Source of the DNA: Streptomyces sp. AM 4-1-1
GTDB taxonomy: Bacteria; Actinomycetota; Actinomycetes; Streptomycetales; Streptomycetaceae
Direction of reading: 5' to 3'
Assembly: GCF_029167625.1 (NCBI RefSeq)
Contig: NZ_CP119145.1
Coordinates: 248,001 to 312,000, forward strand
DNA length: 64,000 nt
Each line of letters begins with the position of its first letter. The stretch's first letter is position 1. The position numbers were made by a program, and so were the translations under genes. Below are positions 17,111-26,458 of this stretch, one piece after another. The notes beneath the pieces were generated by a model. It saw only the letters and a list, made by a program, of their open reading frames with translations. It ran no database searches and was not told where the DNA came from.

Positions 17111-17147
17111 GAGAATTCGGAAAGCCACAGACCCGAGGAGGACCGGC

Positions 17148-17891
17148 GTGATCGGCTGGACGTTCGCCTTCATCGACCGGCCGGCACCCGCCGTGGCGCG
17201 TGCGACCGCCTTCTGGAGCACGGTCACCGGAACGCATCCGTCCGCGCCGTGGGGCGAGCGGGGCGAGTTCACCACGCTGGAGCCGGAGGCCGCGGACGCC
17301 TGTCTGGCCACGCAGGCCGTGGGCGGACCGTCCGGGGCGCACATGGACTTCGCGGTGGAGGACCCGTCGGTGTTCACGACCCGTGCCGCCACGCTCGGTG
17401 CCGCGGTGGTGGCCGGCCGGCCGGGGCTGACCGTGCTGCGCTCCCCCGGCGGTATGCCGTTCTGCGTCGTGGCTTGGCGTGGACAGCGCCGAAGGCCGCC
17501 GGTGTTCGGTGGTCCCGGCGACGGTGTCGCGCGACCGGACCAGGTGTGTGTGGATGTCGCACCGGGGGCGTTCGACGCCGAGGTGGGGTTCTGGGCGGCG
17601 TTGACCGGCTGGCAATCCCGCCCGGGGGCCGGCGACGGATTCCACTCGCTCGCACCACCGGCGCAGTTGCCGGTACGTCTCCTGGTCCAGCGCCTGGACG
17701 AGGACCGCCCCGCGTCCGGCCACCTGGACCTGGCCTGCTCCGACCCGGCCGCGGTTCGCGCGTGGCACGAGGAGCGCGGGGCGTCCTTCGTCGCGGACGA
17801 GTAGCACTGGATCGTCATGCGGGACCCGGCGGGCGGCGTGTACTGCCTCACCGGACGGGCCCCGGAGCCGGACGGCCCGCGGTCCGTGTGA
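17148..17891 (+). pseudogene. VOC-family (glyoxalase/bleomycin-resistance-like) gene broken by in-frame TAG
   Basis: The frame starts at GTG 17148 after a strong GAGGAGGA ribosome binding site. It encodes two VOC modules: residues 1 to about 110, beginning MIGWTFAFIDRPAPAVARAT, and about 125 to the end, around DQVCVDVAPGAFDAEVGFWA. At 17802-17804 a TAG stops translation after FVADE. The same frame continues with HWIVMRDPAGGVYCLTGR, the conserved C-terminal strand of the family, to a TGA at 17889-17891. One base change from CAG, AAG or GAG explains the TAG. The 218-residue truncated product would lack the last strand of the second module. Readthrough or a sequencing error are alternatives. Confidence 0.8.
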
Positions 17892-18184
17892 CGGCGGTCG
17901 CCACCGTTCGTGACCTGCCGGGCCTCGGCGCGAAGCGGCACGGGCCCGCGCTCGCCCCCGGCCGACGGGTCCCAGGAGCGGTGCGCGCGTGCTGCTGAGC
18001 ACGGGGCTGGGGAAACCTGGGCCGCCCAGCTCTCCCCGGCCGCCGACGACGAGGAGGGCGGGCGCCGTGCCCCCGGACCGATTGCCCGCGCCGACGACCG
18101 GGCCGCTCTCATCCAGGTCGGCCGGTCCACCGGCCCGCTGAAGGCCGCCCTCACCGCCCCCGGCGAACCGCCGGGGACCACCCG

Positions 18185-18667
18185 TCAGCGTCTCCCGGTG
18201 GTGTGTTCGAACCAGGCAGGTCCTTCCATCGTGGCCTGCTTGATCCGCAGCAGCGCGAAGTCGCTCAGCGGTGGGAGCGCGTCGAGCTCGAACCAGGCCA
18301 CCTCCAGCGACTCCTCGTCGTTGACCCGGGCCTCGCCGCCGGTCGCCCGGCAGCGGAAGGTGATGTCGAGGTACTGGCAGTGGTCCCCGTTGGGGTACTG
18401 CACCGGCTTCAGGGCCTGGGTGAGGACGACCCGTTCCGCGACGCAGTGCACGGCCGTCTCCTCGTACACCTCCCGCTCCGCGGTGGTCGCGGGCTGCTCC
18501 CCCGGCTCGGGGATACCACCGATCAAGGACCACTTGCCGGTGTCGGAGCGTCTCCCCAGCAGGACCCGCCCCGCGTCGTCGAAGACGACGGCGGAGACCC
18601 CCGGCAGCAGGAGGAGCTGATGGCCCGCGGTGGCCCTGATGTCGCGGATGAAGTCCGGAGTCGGCAT
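18185..18667 (-). CDS. NUDIX hydrolase
   Basis: A 160-residue pyrophosphohydrolase of nucleoside-diphosphate-linked compounds. The complete Nudix box spans about residues 50-72 (GGIPEPGEQPATTAEREVYEET, given here in part: REVYEET), fitting G-x5-E-x7-REUxEExGU. The N-terminus MPTPDFIRDIRATAGH and the C-terminal DFALLRIKQ are typical of a Streptomyces subgroup. It starts 10 bases after the lnt stop and is probably co-transcribed with it. The substrate is unknown; 8-oxo-dGTP or ADP-ribose type compounds are possibilities. Confidence 0.9.
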   Translation of the reverse strand: MPTPDFIRDIRATAGHQLLLLPGVSAVVFDDAGRVLLGRRSDTGKWSLIGGIPEPGEQPATTAEREVYEETAVHCVAERVVLTQALKPVQYPNGDHCQYLDITFRCRATGGEARVNDEESLEVAWFELDALPPLSDFALLRIKQATMEGPAWFEHTTGRR

Positions 18668-18677
18668 GGAACCGACC

Positions 18678-20285
18678 CTATTGCGTGTCGGTGGCCGTCC
18701 GGCGTCGCTCCCGTACGCGCCGGAAGGTCACCAGGCCGAGCCCGGCCACGGCGACCAGCGCGATCACTCCTTCGGGCAGCGGGCCCATCCGGGTGGCGGG
18801 CGTGAGCGAGGAGCGCAGCGGCACCTCGTTCACCAGCACGTCGGGGGTGAACACCTTGGTCCTGCTGACGACCGTGCCGTCCGGGCGGATGACCGCGCTG
18901 ACGCCGCTGGTGACCGGGACGACCACCGTGCGGCTGTGCTCGACGGCGCGCACCCGGGACATCGCGAGCTGTTGGTAGGTCATCTCGCTGCGGCCGAACG
19001 TGGCGTTGTTGCTCGGTACGGCGATCATCTGGGCCCCGTGCGTGACCGTGTCCCGTACGGCGTCGTCGAAGGCCGCCTCGTAACAGGTGACGAGGCCGAC
19101 GTAGGTGCCCGCCAGGTCGAAGACACCGACCTGGCGGCCCGGTACGAATTCCCGCTCCACCCGGTCGACGTCGGAGCTGAAGACACGGGCGACGGACCGC
19201 ATCGGCATGTACTCGCCGAACGGCTGGATGTGCCGCTTGTCGTAGGTGGCGACGGGGCCCTTGCGCGGGTCCCACTGGATCAGCGTGTTGCGCAGCGTCC
19301 CGGAGTCGGTCTCGATCACCGAGCCGACGACCGTGGGCACGCCGATCGCCCTCACCGCGTCGTCGATGACGGTCCGGGCGTCGGGGTTGCGGTAGGGGTC
19401 GAGGTCGGAGGAGTTCTCCGGCCACAGGACGAAGTCGGGCCTGGCCACCTTGCCCGCCCTGACGTCCCGGGCGAGCTGTTCGGTGCGGCGGGCGTGGTTG
19501 TCCAGGACGGCGCGGCGCTGGGAGTTGAAGTCGAGTCCCAGGCGCGGCACATTGCCCTGGACCGCCGCGACGGTGGCGGTACCGTCCTCGGCGGAGTCGT
19601 CGACGAGCGGCAACGCGGCGAGCGACGCGGCGAGGGGGACGACGACGGTCGCGGCCGCCACCGCGGCGGCGGCGCGCGGCACCTCACCGGTCGCGCGGTA
19701 CGTACGGAACTGGCGTACCGCTTCGAAGAGCCCGAAACCGCACAGCACCACGGCGAAGGAGAGCAGCGGGGTGCCGCCCACCGCCGCGAGCGGCAGGAAG
19801 ACGCCGTCCGCCTGTCCGAACGCGATCTTGCCCCAGGAGAAGCCGCCGAACGGGACCCGGGAGCGGACGGCCTCGTCCAGTGTCCAGACCGCGGCGGCCC
19901 ACACCGGCCACGCGGCGAGCCGTGACACGACCGCGATGCCCACACAGCCGGCCGCGACGAACAACGCCTCGGCGAGCGCCAGCGCCAGCCACGGCACCGG
20001 GCCCACGTCCTCTCCCGTCCAGTGCAGCAGCGGCAGCATGAAGCCCAGTCCGGCGAGGAGGCCGAGCCCGGAGGCGGCGCGCGGCGCGCGGCCGTGCAGA
20101 CACCAGCCGAGCAGGGCGAATCCGGGCAGTACCAGCCACCACAGGGGCCTGGGCGGGAAGCTCAGGTACAGCAGCGCACCGGACAGCACGGCCGCGGCGG
20201 GCCGTACGAGCCTCGGGGGCAGCCGCCTGCCGCGGGGCGCGGGGGTGGGCTGCGGGGTGTCGAGAGAGGTGATGGTGGCGCTCAC
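18678..20285 (-). CDS. lnt: Apolipoprotein N-acyltransferase
   Basis: A 535-residue polytopic enzyme that adds the third acyl chain to bacterial lipoproteins at the outer face of the membrane. The N-terminal half has about six membrane helices (ALLYLSFPPRPLWWLVLPG and following). The C-terminal nitrilase domain has the triad Glu (LWPENSSDLD), Lys (YDKRHIQPFGEY) and Cys (LVTCYEAAFDD). A last helix near residue 505 anchors the C-terminus. The stop is TAG. The first gene of a two-gene unit with the NUDIX gene. Streptomyces commonly carry more than one Lnt, so this may not be the only copy. Confidence 0.95.
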   Translation of the reverse strand: MSATITSLDTPQPTPAPRGRRLPPRLVRPAAAVLSGALLYLSFPPRPLWWLVLPGFALLGWCLHGRAPRAASGLGLLAGLGFMLPLLHWTGEDVGPVPWLALALAEALFVAAGCVGIAVVSRLAAWPVWAAAVWTLDEAVRSRVPFGGFSWGKIAFGQADGVFLPLAAVGGTPLLSFAVVLCGFGLFEAVRQFRTYRATGEVPRAAAAVAAATVVVPLAASLAALPLVDDSAEDGTATVAAVQGNVPRLGLDFNSQRRAVLDNHARRTEQLARDVRAGKVARPDFVLWPENSSDLDPYRNPDARTVIDDAVRAIGVPTVVGSVIETDSGTLRNTLIQWDPRKGPVATYDKRHIQPFGEYMPMRSVARVFSSDVDRVEREFVPGRQVGVFDLAGTYVGLVTCYEAAFDDAVRDTVTHGAQMIAVPSNNATFGRSEMTYQQLAMSRVRAVEHSRTVVVPVTSGVSAVIRPDGTVVSRTKVFTPDVLVNEVPLRSSLTPATRMGPLPEGVIALVAVAGLGLVTFRRVRERRRTATDTQ

Positions 20286-20451
20286 CTGCCGGAGTCTACG
20301 GTGGGCGGCTGTGCGGACGGCGGTCCGCCGTCCGCGTCCCCGGCCGGTGCGGGCGTCGCCCGCCGCGGCCCGGGGCGGGGGTGTGACGGCCCGGGAGGGC
20401 GGCTGATCCGGGCGCCGTGTGCCACGGTCCGGTGATGCCTCCGGTCGCGGT

Positions 20452-21015
20452 TCAGGCGTCGGCGGGTCTGCCGGCGGGGCGCAGCCTCAGCCGGGCGCGG
20501 ATGAACCGTACGGCGGCCTCCGCGTCGTCCACGGTGACGGTGAACGTCCTGCCGTCGCCGAGCCTGACCACCAGCGCCTCTCCTCTGCGGACCACCACGG
20601 CGGTGCCCTGCTCGGGACGCCAGCGGTAGCCCCAGCCGCCCCACTGACGCGGAGTGACCCTGGGTTCGAAGTCCGCGCCCACCACGTGGGTCAGCAGAAT
20701 GCGGCGACGCGGCAGTCCCATGTGCCCGCAGCGCACTTCGAGGGCGTCCCCGTCGACCCGGACGGCCACATGGACGAAGGCGAGTGTGCCGAACAGCATC
20801 AGGAGTCCCGCCGCGACACAGCCGGTCACCGACATCAGCAGCGCGACGGAGCCACCGGTCCAGGAGGAGTCGACGGCCAGTTCGATCCCGAGCGCCAGAC
20901 AGGCCGCGCCCGCCGCCGCGAGCAGCCATTGCACCCGGTTGGTGGCGCGACCGGTCCAGACGGCGGGGTGGGCCCCGGAGACGGGGCGCGACGGGGTTCG
21001 GGGGTCGTCCCTCAT
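20452..21015 (-). CDS. Two-helix membrane protein with cytoplasmic PH-like domain
   Basis: A 187-residue protein. Two transmembrane helices lie around residues 28-46 (WLLAAAGAACLALGIELAV) and 54-80. They are followed by a soluble domain rich in beta strands (VRVDGDALEVRCGHMGLPRR through VRLGDGRTFTVTVDD) that resembles the small bacterial PH domain proteins of actinobacteria. The function is not known. Start chosen at ATG 21015. There is no Shine-Dalgarno, but a TACGCT box lies seven bases upstream, as in leaderless genes. A GTG at 21051 is the alternative. Confidence 0.75.
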   Translation of the reverse strand: MRDDPRTPSRPVSGAHPAVWTGRATNRVQWLLAAAGAACLALGIELAVDSSWTGGSVALLMSVTGCVAAGLLMLFGTLAFVHVAVRVDGDALEVRCGHMGLPRRRILLTHVVGADFEPRVTPRQWGGWGYRWRPEQGTAVVVRRGEALVVRLGDGRTFTVTVDDAEAAVRFIRARLRLRPAGRPADA

Positions 21016-21028
21016 GGGAGGAAGCGTA
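21016..21028 (-). promoter_or_regulatory. Candidate leaderless promoter of the PH-like membrane protein
   Basis: Minus-strand TACGCT (21028 to 21023) is followed by seven bases and the ATG at 21015. This spacing would start the transcript at or next to the start codon. No good -35 box is visible. Confidence 0.45.
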
Positions 21029-21085
21029 CTCAGGTTCCGCGGGCCGGGCACGGACCCGACGGCGTCCGCCGTATCGTTTCAGCCC

Positions 21086-21871
21086 TCAGCGGGCGGGGCT
21101 CATGGCCTTCAGCAGACGGCCCTCGGCATAGGCCAGAGCGGCCTCCGGCAGTTCACGGACGTGCCCGCTGAGGATGACGGTGAGCGCGGAGGACGGTTCG
21201 GCCGACGGGGCGGGACGGGCCCCGATCCGGCGCAGTGCCTGAGCGGCGACGGCTCCGGCCGAACCGTGCAGGACGACGGGGGCCCGACCGGGACCGCGCA
21301 AGGCCGCTCGGATGCGCTCCGCGACGAGTTCGTAGTGGGTGCAGCCCAGGACGACGGTCCGGACGTCCGGCGGGGTGAGGGCGGCCGCGGCGGCGAGAGC
21401 CCGGTCGATCCCGTCCTCGTCGGCGTGCTGGACGGCGTCGGCGAGGCCGGGGCACGGCACGGCGGTGACGGCGACGCCCTGCGCGAAGTCACGGATGAGC
21501 GCGCGCTGGTACGGGCTGCCCGTGGTGGCGGGAGTGGCCCAGATGGCGACCGGCACACCGCCCGCCGCGGCGGGCTTGACCGCCGGGACGGTGCCGATGA
21601 CCGGCAGCGTGGGTTCCAGCTCCGCGCGGAGGGCGGGCAGCGCGTGCACGGAGGCGGTGTTGCAGGCCACGATCAGGGCGTCCGGGCGGTGCTGCGCGGC
21701 GGCCCGGGCGGCGTCGAGCGCGTGCGCGGTGACGTCCTGCGGTGTACGCGGTCCCCAGGGCATCCCGTCGGGATCGGAGGAGAGCACCAGATCCGCGTCG
21801 GGCCTCAGCCGGCGTACCGCGGCGGCGGCCGGGAGCAGACCGATTCCGGAGTCCATGAGCGCGATCTTCAC
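21086..21871 (-). CDS. Aspartate/glutamate racemase family protein (MurI-like)
   Basis: A 261-residue member of the Asp/Glu racemase superfamily. The N-terminal MDSGIGLLPAAAAVRRL matches the DSGIGG start of glutamate racemase. The two catalytic cysteines are in VACNTASVHALP and LGCTHYELV. It would interconvert L- and D-glutamate or a related amino acid. The neighbours (Lnt, membrane protein, HpnB) are not cell-wall genes, so it may be a paralogue of the essential MurI rather than MurI itself. The start ATG at 21871 is divergent from the glycosyltransferase gene 58 bases away. Confidence 0.85.
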   Translation of the reverse strand: MKIALMDSGIGLLPAAAAVRRLRPDADLVLSSDPDGMPWGPRTPQDVTAHALDAARAAAQHRPDALIVACNTASVHALPALRAELEPTLPVIGTVPAVKPAAAGGVPVAIWATPATTGSPYQRALIRDFAQGVAVTAVPCPGLADAVQHADEDGIDRALAAAAALTPPDVRTVVLGCTHYELVAERIRAALRGPGRAPVVLHGSAGAVAAQALRRIGARPAPSAEPSSALTVILSGHVRELPEAALAYAEGRLLKAMSPAR

Positions 21872-21929
21872 TCGCTCACCATAGTCGACCGCCCTTGCGG
21901 TCCCGCGGGAGTGGGGCAGACTGCGGCAG

Positions 21930-23120
21930 ATGAGCGCCGTTTCCTGGATCGCCGTGGGTTCGCTGGCCGCGTGGGTGTGGCTGTTGCTGGGGCAGGGGTT
22001 CTTCTGGCGTACCGACCAGCGGTTGCCGCGCCGGACGGACCCGGCGCACTGGCCGTCGGTCGCGATCGTCGTCCCGGCGCGTGACGAGGCCGAGACGCTG
22101 CCGGTGGGCCTGCCGTCCCTCCTTGCCCAGGACTATCCGGGCGAGGCGGAGATCTTCCTCGTCGACGACGGGAGCGAGGACGGTACGGGGGACCTCGCCC
22201 GGCGGCTGTCCGTGCGGTGCGGGGGGCTGCCGCTGACGGTGGCCTCGCCCGGCGAACCGGAGCCCGGCTGGACGGGCAAGCTCTGGGCGGTACGGCACGG
22301 CATCGCGCTGGCGCGTGCCAGGGAGGCCGGGGAGCCGCGGTATCTGCTGCTCACGGACGCCGACATCGCCCATGAGCCGGACAGTCTGCGGGAACTGGTG
22401 GCCGCCGCGGGCCCGGACCGCGCCGACGGGTTCGACCTGGTGTCGCAGATGGCGCGGCTGCGGGTGGCGAGCGTCTGGGAACGGCTCGTCGTGCCGGCCT
22501 TCGTGTACTTCTTCTCCCAGCTGTACCCGTTCCGCTGGGTGAACCGGGCGGGCGGACGCACGGCGGCCGCGGCGGGCGGCTGTGTGCTGCTGCGCACCGA
22601 GACGGCGGTCAGGGCCGGGGTGCCCGCGTCGATCCGGCAGGCGGTGATCGACGACGTGTCGCTGGCGCGTGCGGTGCGGCGCTCCGGCGGACGGATCTGG
22701 CTGGGGCTGGCGGAGCGGGTGGACAGTGTACGGCCGTATCCCCGGCTGGCCGATCTGTGGCGGATGGTCTCCAGGAGCGCGTACGCGCAGCTGCGGCACA
22801 GTCCGCCGGTGCTCCTCGGGACGGTGCTGGGTCTGGCGCTGGTGTACCTCGCGCCGCCCGTCACACTCGTCCTCGGGGTACTGGGCGACGATCCGGTGGC
22901 CGCGTGGGCCGGAGGCGCGGCGTGGGTGGTGATGGCGGGGACGTACATGCCGATGCTGGGGTACTACCGGCAGTCGCTGTGGCTGGCGCCGCTGCTGCCG
23001 TTCACGGCGGTGCTGTACCTGCTGATGACGGTCGACTCCGCGGTCCAGCACCACCGCGGCCGGGGCGCGGCCTGGAAGGGGCGGACGTATGCCCGCCCGG
23101 AGGCCGCGCCGGACCGGTGA
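21930..23120 (+). CDS. hpnB: Family 2 glycosyltransferase, hopene-associated HpnB type
   Basis: A 396-residue membrane-bound GT-A glycosyltransferase. An N-terminal helix (WIAVGSLAAWVWLLLGQGF) precedes the catalytic domain with VAIVVPARDEAETL, the nucleotide-binding DDGSEDGT and the DAD-type LLTDADIAHEPDS. Three to four helices close the protein, ending in MTVDSAVQHHRGRGAAWKGR. Long agreement with the HpnB pattern (GWTGKLWAVRHG) supports the call. HpnB genes often sit in hopanoid clusters, but no squalene-hopene cyclase is near here, so a hopanoid role is inferred only from the family. The ATG at 21930 has only a weak ribosome binding site. Confidence 0.87.
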   Translation: MSAVSWIAVGSLAAWVWLLLGQGFFWRTDQRLPRRTDPAHWPSVAIVVPARDEAETLPVGLPSLLAQDYPGEAEIFLVDDGSEDGTGDLARRLSVRCGGLPLTVASPGEPEPGWTGKLWAVRHGIALARAREAGEPRYLLLTDADIAHEPDSLRELVAAAGPDRADGFDLVSQMARLRVASVWERLVVPAFVYFFSQLYPFRWVNRAGGRTAAAAGGCVLLRTETAVRAGVPASIRQAVIDDVSLARAVRRSGGRIWLGLAERVDSVRPYPRLADLWRMVSRSAYAQLRHSPPVLLGTVLGLALVYLAPPVTLVLGVLGDDPVAAWAGGAAWVVMAGTYMPMLGYYRQSLWLAPLLPFTAVLYLLMTVDSAVQHHRGRGAAWKGRTYARPEAAPDR

Positions 23121-23124
23121 GCGC

Positions 23125-23153
23125 GCCCGGCGCGCCGGTCCGGCGCGTCGGGC
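23125..23153. terminator. Bidirectional hairpin between convergent hpnB and terD-like genes
   Basis: GCCCGGCGCGCC (23125-23136) pairs with GGCGCGTCGGGC (23142-23153) with one G-T wobble and a GGTCC loop. It fills most of the 39-base gap between the two convergent stops. Confidence 0.75.
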
Positions 23154-23159
23154 GGGGCG

Positions 23160-24476
23160 TCACTTGCGGCCGGGGGTCCAGTTCATGCCCCAGCCGTATG
23201 CCTGGTCGATGGTGCGCTGCGGACTCACGCCTCGCTCGGGGACGAGGTAGCGGGCCTCGCGCTGCACGGTGAGGTCTCCGCCGTCGTTGGTGAGGAGCGC
23301 GAGCGCGCAGACGGTGGAGGGGACGGTGCATTCGTCGAGCGAGAAGTCGATCGCCGCGCCGTGCTGGGGTTCGAGGGTGACCGTGGCGTGCAGATCGGCG
23401 AAACTCCGGGCGCCCTCGTAGATGGTCACGAAGATCAGGACGCGGCGGAGACGGTCCTTGTGGTCGAGGCTCACGGTGAGGTTCTCACCCGTGGAGACGG
23501 CGCCGGTGCGGTCGTCCCCGTCGAGATGGATATAGGGCGGCTGCCGGAGAGAGCCGAAAGCGTTTCCGAGTGCCTGCACGACGCCCTTGCTTCCGTCGGT
23601 CAGTTCGTACAGGGCGCAGAGATCGAGGTCGAGATCGCCGTGCATGGCGACCGCTCTGCCGAGTTTCGCTCCCCAGCCCTTGAACTGCTTGCGCACTTCC
23701 CAGTTGAGATTGACGCTCAGCGTTCCCGAAGTGCCGCCCTGTTTCGTCAGCGAGACGGACGGGGCCTCCTTTGTGAGCGTCACTTTGGTCAGCCGGACTG
23801 GCTGGGCCGCGGGGGGCGCCGGGGGTGCGTGGGGGGCGGGCGGGGCCAGGGGTACCGGCGGGCCCCCGGGCGGGGGCGGTGCGACGGGCGGACCGGCGGG
23901 CGGGGGCGGCGGAGCCGGCGTCGCGAACGGGGCCGCGGGGACCGGCTGCTGCGGCTCGTCGACGGAGATGCCGAAGTCCGTCGCGAGACCTTCGAGTCCG
24001 GTGCTGTACCCCTGGCCCACCGCGCGGAACTTCCAGGCGCCCTGGCGGCGGTAGAGCTCACCGAGGATGAACGCGGTCTCGACCGTCGCGTCCGCGCTGT
24101 CGTAGCGGGCGATCTCCGAGCCGTTCGCGGCGTCCGTGATCCGTACGTACAGACCGGTCACCTGTCCGAAGCTGCCTCCGTCGGCCGACGCGGCGAGGAC
24201 GACGCGGTCGACGACGGGCTCCACCCGGGCGAGGTCCACGGTGAGACCGTCGGTGACGGCGTCCCGCTCCGTCCGTTTGCCGTCGTGGCGCACCGCGCCC
24301 GAACCGTGCGCCGGCTGGTTGTAGAAGACGAAGTCCGCGTCGTCGCGCACCTTTCCCGACACGAGCAGGAGTGCCGAGGCGTCGACATCAGGGGTACCCG
24401 GTGAGGTGCGCCACCCCAATTCGACCCGCACGGCCTGTGTCGGCACCGGAACATTGGTTCCTTTTAGCATGGTCAT
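23160..24476 (-). CDS. Double TerD-domain protein (tellurium resistance/stress family)
   Basis: A 438-residue protein with two TerD-like domains. Domain 1 covers about residues 1-170: [20 protein letters not shown], then [11 protein letters not shown] and the [21 protein letters not shown] signature. A proline-rich linker of about 70 residues follows. Domain 2 starts near residue 245 and includes the calcium-binding type segment [13 protein letters not shown] and [21 protein letters not shown]. TerD proteins bind calcium and take part in stress and envelope responses; the exact role is unsettled. Start chosen at ATG 24476, close behind GGGGGCG; the next Met (24470) is possible. Divergent from a DUF6643-like gene. 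Confidence 0.88.
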   Translation of the reverse strand: MTMLKGTNVPVPTQAVRVELGWRTSPGTPDVDASALLLVSGKVRDDADFVFYNQPAHGSGAVRHDGKRTERDAVTDGLTVDLARVEPVVDRVVLAASADGGSFGQVTGLYVRITDAANGSEIARYDSADATVETAFILGELYRRQGAWKFRAVGQGYSTGLEGLATDFGISVDEPQQPVPAAPFATPAPPPPPAGPPVAPPPPGGPPVPLAPPAPHAPPAPPAAQPVRLTKVTLTKEAPSVSLTKQGGTSGTLSVNLNWEVRKQFKGWGAKLGRAVAMHGDLDLDLCALYELTDGSKGVVQALGNAFGSLRQPPYIHLDGDDRTGAVSTGENLTVSLDHKDRLRRVLIFVTIYEGARSFADLHATVTLEPQHGAAIDFSLDECTVPSTVCALALLTNDGGDLTVQREARYLVPERGVSPQRTIDQAYGWGMNWTPGRK

Positions 24477-24729
24477 GCTCGCCCCCATCGTGAGTCCGGC
24501 TGTCGATGACTTTCGACGCCAACCTAATCCCAGGAGCGCCACGGAACTCCCGGTGATGCGCCCGTCACGCGTGGCGACCCGCGACAGTCTCCCTGAAGTC
24601 GCCTTTACGCGATCATGATGCATCGTGGCGCCCCATTTTCCCAAGTTCGCTCGCATTGGGGATAGTCACCCACCCACAACCCGTAAAACAACCGTCTTAT
24701 CGGGCTCCCCAACCGGCACATCGTGGGCT

Positions 24730-24742
24730 TAACTTAGGTGCC
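24730..24742 (+). promoter_or_regulatory. Candidate leaderless promoter of the DUF6643-like gene
   Basis: TAACTT (24730-24735), a good -10 box, is followed by AGGTGCC and the ATG at 24743. The seven-base spacing fits a leaderless transcript, though AGG could also act as a weak ribosome binding site. It sits in the 266-base gap divergent from the TerD gene, which is less G+C rich than its surroundings. Confidence 0.5.
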
Positions 24743-25231
24743 ATGACCTCCCCTCGCTCCACCTACGGTGGCGGCTACTACGCCGCGCCGTCGTTCGCCG
24801 ACACCCCGATCTACGACTCGCTGGTCGCGGAGCGCGGCACGCCCCAGATCGCCCCGATTCGGGTGCCTTCCGCGTACGAGCCCGGCAACAGCTACCTGCC
24901 GGCCCTCCCGTCGGCGCTGCCCGCCCTGCCGTCGGGTCCGTCGTACCAGGCCCCGGCGTACGGCTATCCGCAGCAGCAGGCGTACCAGCAGCAGCCCGCG
25001 CCGATGCAGCCGGCGCAGCCCGCGCAGCTCCAGCACGCGCCGGCGCCGTACATTCCGCAGCAGCAGGGCGGCGGCCGCGGCTACCCGGCCCCCGCGCCCC
25101 AGCAGCCGCGGCCCGCGACCGGCACGGGGTACGAGGCGATGCGGCCCGCGGCCCCCCGGCCCGCTCCCGCGCCGTCGCCGTCGCCGTACGAGGACCCGTA
25201 CAACCGCCCGTACCAGGGCCGGGGGTACTGA
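24743..25231 (+). CDS. Proline/glutamine/tyrosine-rich protein, DUF6643-like
   Basis: A 162-residue low-complexity protein. The N-terminal 40 residues (MTSPRSTYGGGYYAAPSF and then PIYDSLVAERGTPQIAPIRV) are well structured in composition and match what I recall as the DUF6643 family of Streptomyces. The rest is Pro, Gln, Ala and Tyr rich (YGYPQQQAYQQQP, repeated PAPAP) and is probably disordered. No signal peptide or catalytic motif is seen. The function is unknown. G+C-rich third positions support real coding. Divergent from the TerD protein gene. Confidence 0.75.
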   Translation: MTSPRSTYGGGYYAAPSFADTPIYDSLVAERGTPQIAPIRVPSAYEPGNSYLPALPSALPALPSGPSYQAPAYGYPQQQAYQQQPAPMQPAQPAQLQHAPAPYIPQQQGGGRGYPAPAPQQPRPATGTGYEAMRPAAPRPAPAPSPSPYEDPYNRPYQGRGY

Positions 25232-25314
25232 GCGGCAGCTCCGGTACGGCCGGCGCCCGGACGGCTGCCGGTGATCGGCCGCGGGCGGACCGAGTCGGCT
25301 GGCAGGATGTGTCC

Positions 25315-26139
25315 ATGCCTTCTCCAGTGCTGCGCGCGATCCGCGTCCACCCGGTCAAATCACTGGCGGCGTGCGCCACCGACGAGGCCGTCGTCGAGCC
25401 ATGGGGACTCGACGGCGACCGACGCTGGATGCTGGTCGATCCGGCGGGCACAGTGGTGACGCAGCGTCAGCAGCCGCGCATGGCCCTGCTGTCCGCGATG
25501 CGGCTCCCGGACGGTGGTCTCACCTTGTCCGCGCCGGGGAGCGCGCCGCTGACCGTGGCCGTGCCCGCACCGGTCGGCACGGTCACCGTGACGCTCCACA
25601 GGGACAAGCTGGAGGTGGTCGAGGCGGCCGAGGCGGCCCACGGGTGGCTCAGCGACCGCCTCGGCGCCCCGGTACGGCTGGTCCATCTCGACGCGCCACG
25701 GCACCGGAGATTCATCGACCCGGTGTACTCGCTGCCCGGAGAGCCCGTCAGCCTGGCCGACGGCTATCCGCTGCTCCTCACCACCCGGGCCTCGCTGAAC
25801 GCCCTGAACTCGCTGATCGCCCAGGGCGACCACCCCGACGAGGGGCCGCTGCCGATGAACAGGTTCCGGCCGAACGTCGTGGTGGAGGGCACCGCTCCGT
25901 GGGCGGAGGACGACTGGCGGCGGATAGCCGTCGGCGAGGTCACCTTCCGGGTCGCCAAGCCCAGCGGCCGCTGCGTCATCACCACCACCGACCAGCGCAC
26001 GGCGGAGCGCGGCAAGGAACCGCTCCGCACCCTGGCCCGCCACCGCAGGTTCCAGCTGGGCCTGCTGTTCGGCCAGAATCTGATCCCGGAGGGGACCGGG
26101 CGCATCAGGGTCGGCGACTCCGTGAGGATTCTGGACTGA
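25315..26139 (+). CDS. MOSC domain protein
   Basis: A 274-residue protein of the MOSC N-terminal plus MOSC architecture. The N-terminal beta-barrel begins VLRAIRVHPVKSLAACATDEA and contains GDRRWMLVD. The MOSC domain includes the conserved Cys in KPSGRCVITTTDQ and ends with LIPEGTGRIRVGDSV. MOSC proteins handle sulfur bound to the molybdenum cofactor or act as molybdoenzyme-like reductases (YcbX, mARC type). ATG at 25315, six bases after AGGAT; GTG at 25309 is also possible. It is a single gene without molybdopterin genes nearby. Confidence 0.9.
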   Translation: MPSPVLRAIRVHPVKSLAACATDEAVVEPWGLDGDRRWMLVDPAGTVVTQRQQPRMALLSAMRLPDGGLTLSAPGSAPLTVAVPAPVGTVTVTLHRDKLEVVEAAEAAHGWLSDRLGAPVRLVHLDAPRHRRFIDPVYSLPGEPVSLADGYPLLLTTRASLNALNSLIAQGDHPDEGPLPMNRFRPNVVVEGTAPWAEDDWRRIAVGEVTFRVAKPSGRCVITTTDQRTAERGKEPLRTLARHRRFQLGLLFGQNLIPEGTGRIRVGDSVRILD

Positions 26140-26458
26140 CGGCCGGTGACGGTTCCGCCGCGCCGGCACGGGAGAGGGCGCGGGACCGTGTGCGGGCGGT
26201 CATGGAGGTCCGCCTCCGGCGGCGCAAAGCCCCGCAGCGCGTCCCCGGCCGGGGACAGGGCGGGGACGCGGTGGCCGGGACAGGTCCGGGCCCGGTCTCC
26301 CCGGAGGCCCGGCGCGGGGGCGGACCCGTCAACCCCGGTCCGTCACGCGCGCTACGGTGGACCGGCCGGCCCGCCGCTTCGGCGGGCGGACCCGGAGTCG
26401 CAGCCGCCGGGCCGGTGGCACGGGCATGACACACACGAGGCGGGGGCACGACAGCGCC
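26140..26458. other. 319-base intergenic region with hairpin and -10-like box
   Basis: No gene is supported here. A hairpin with an 8-base-pair stem GCCCGCCG-CTT-CGGCGGGC spans 26369-26387. TACGGT at 26353-26358 could be a -10 box for the downstream beta-helix/AAA+ gene, with a hairpin leader following. No convincing -35 box is present. Confidence 0.4.

Noticed and set aside
17892..18184. Possible gene between the VOC pseudogene and the NUDIX gene
   Set aside because: Frames here have no start with ribosome site and no recognisable sequence; left as intergenic.
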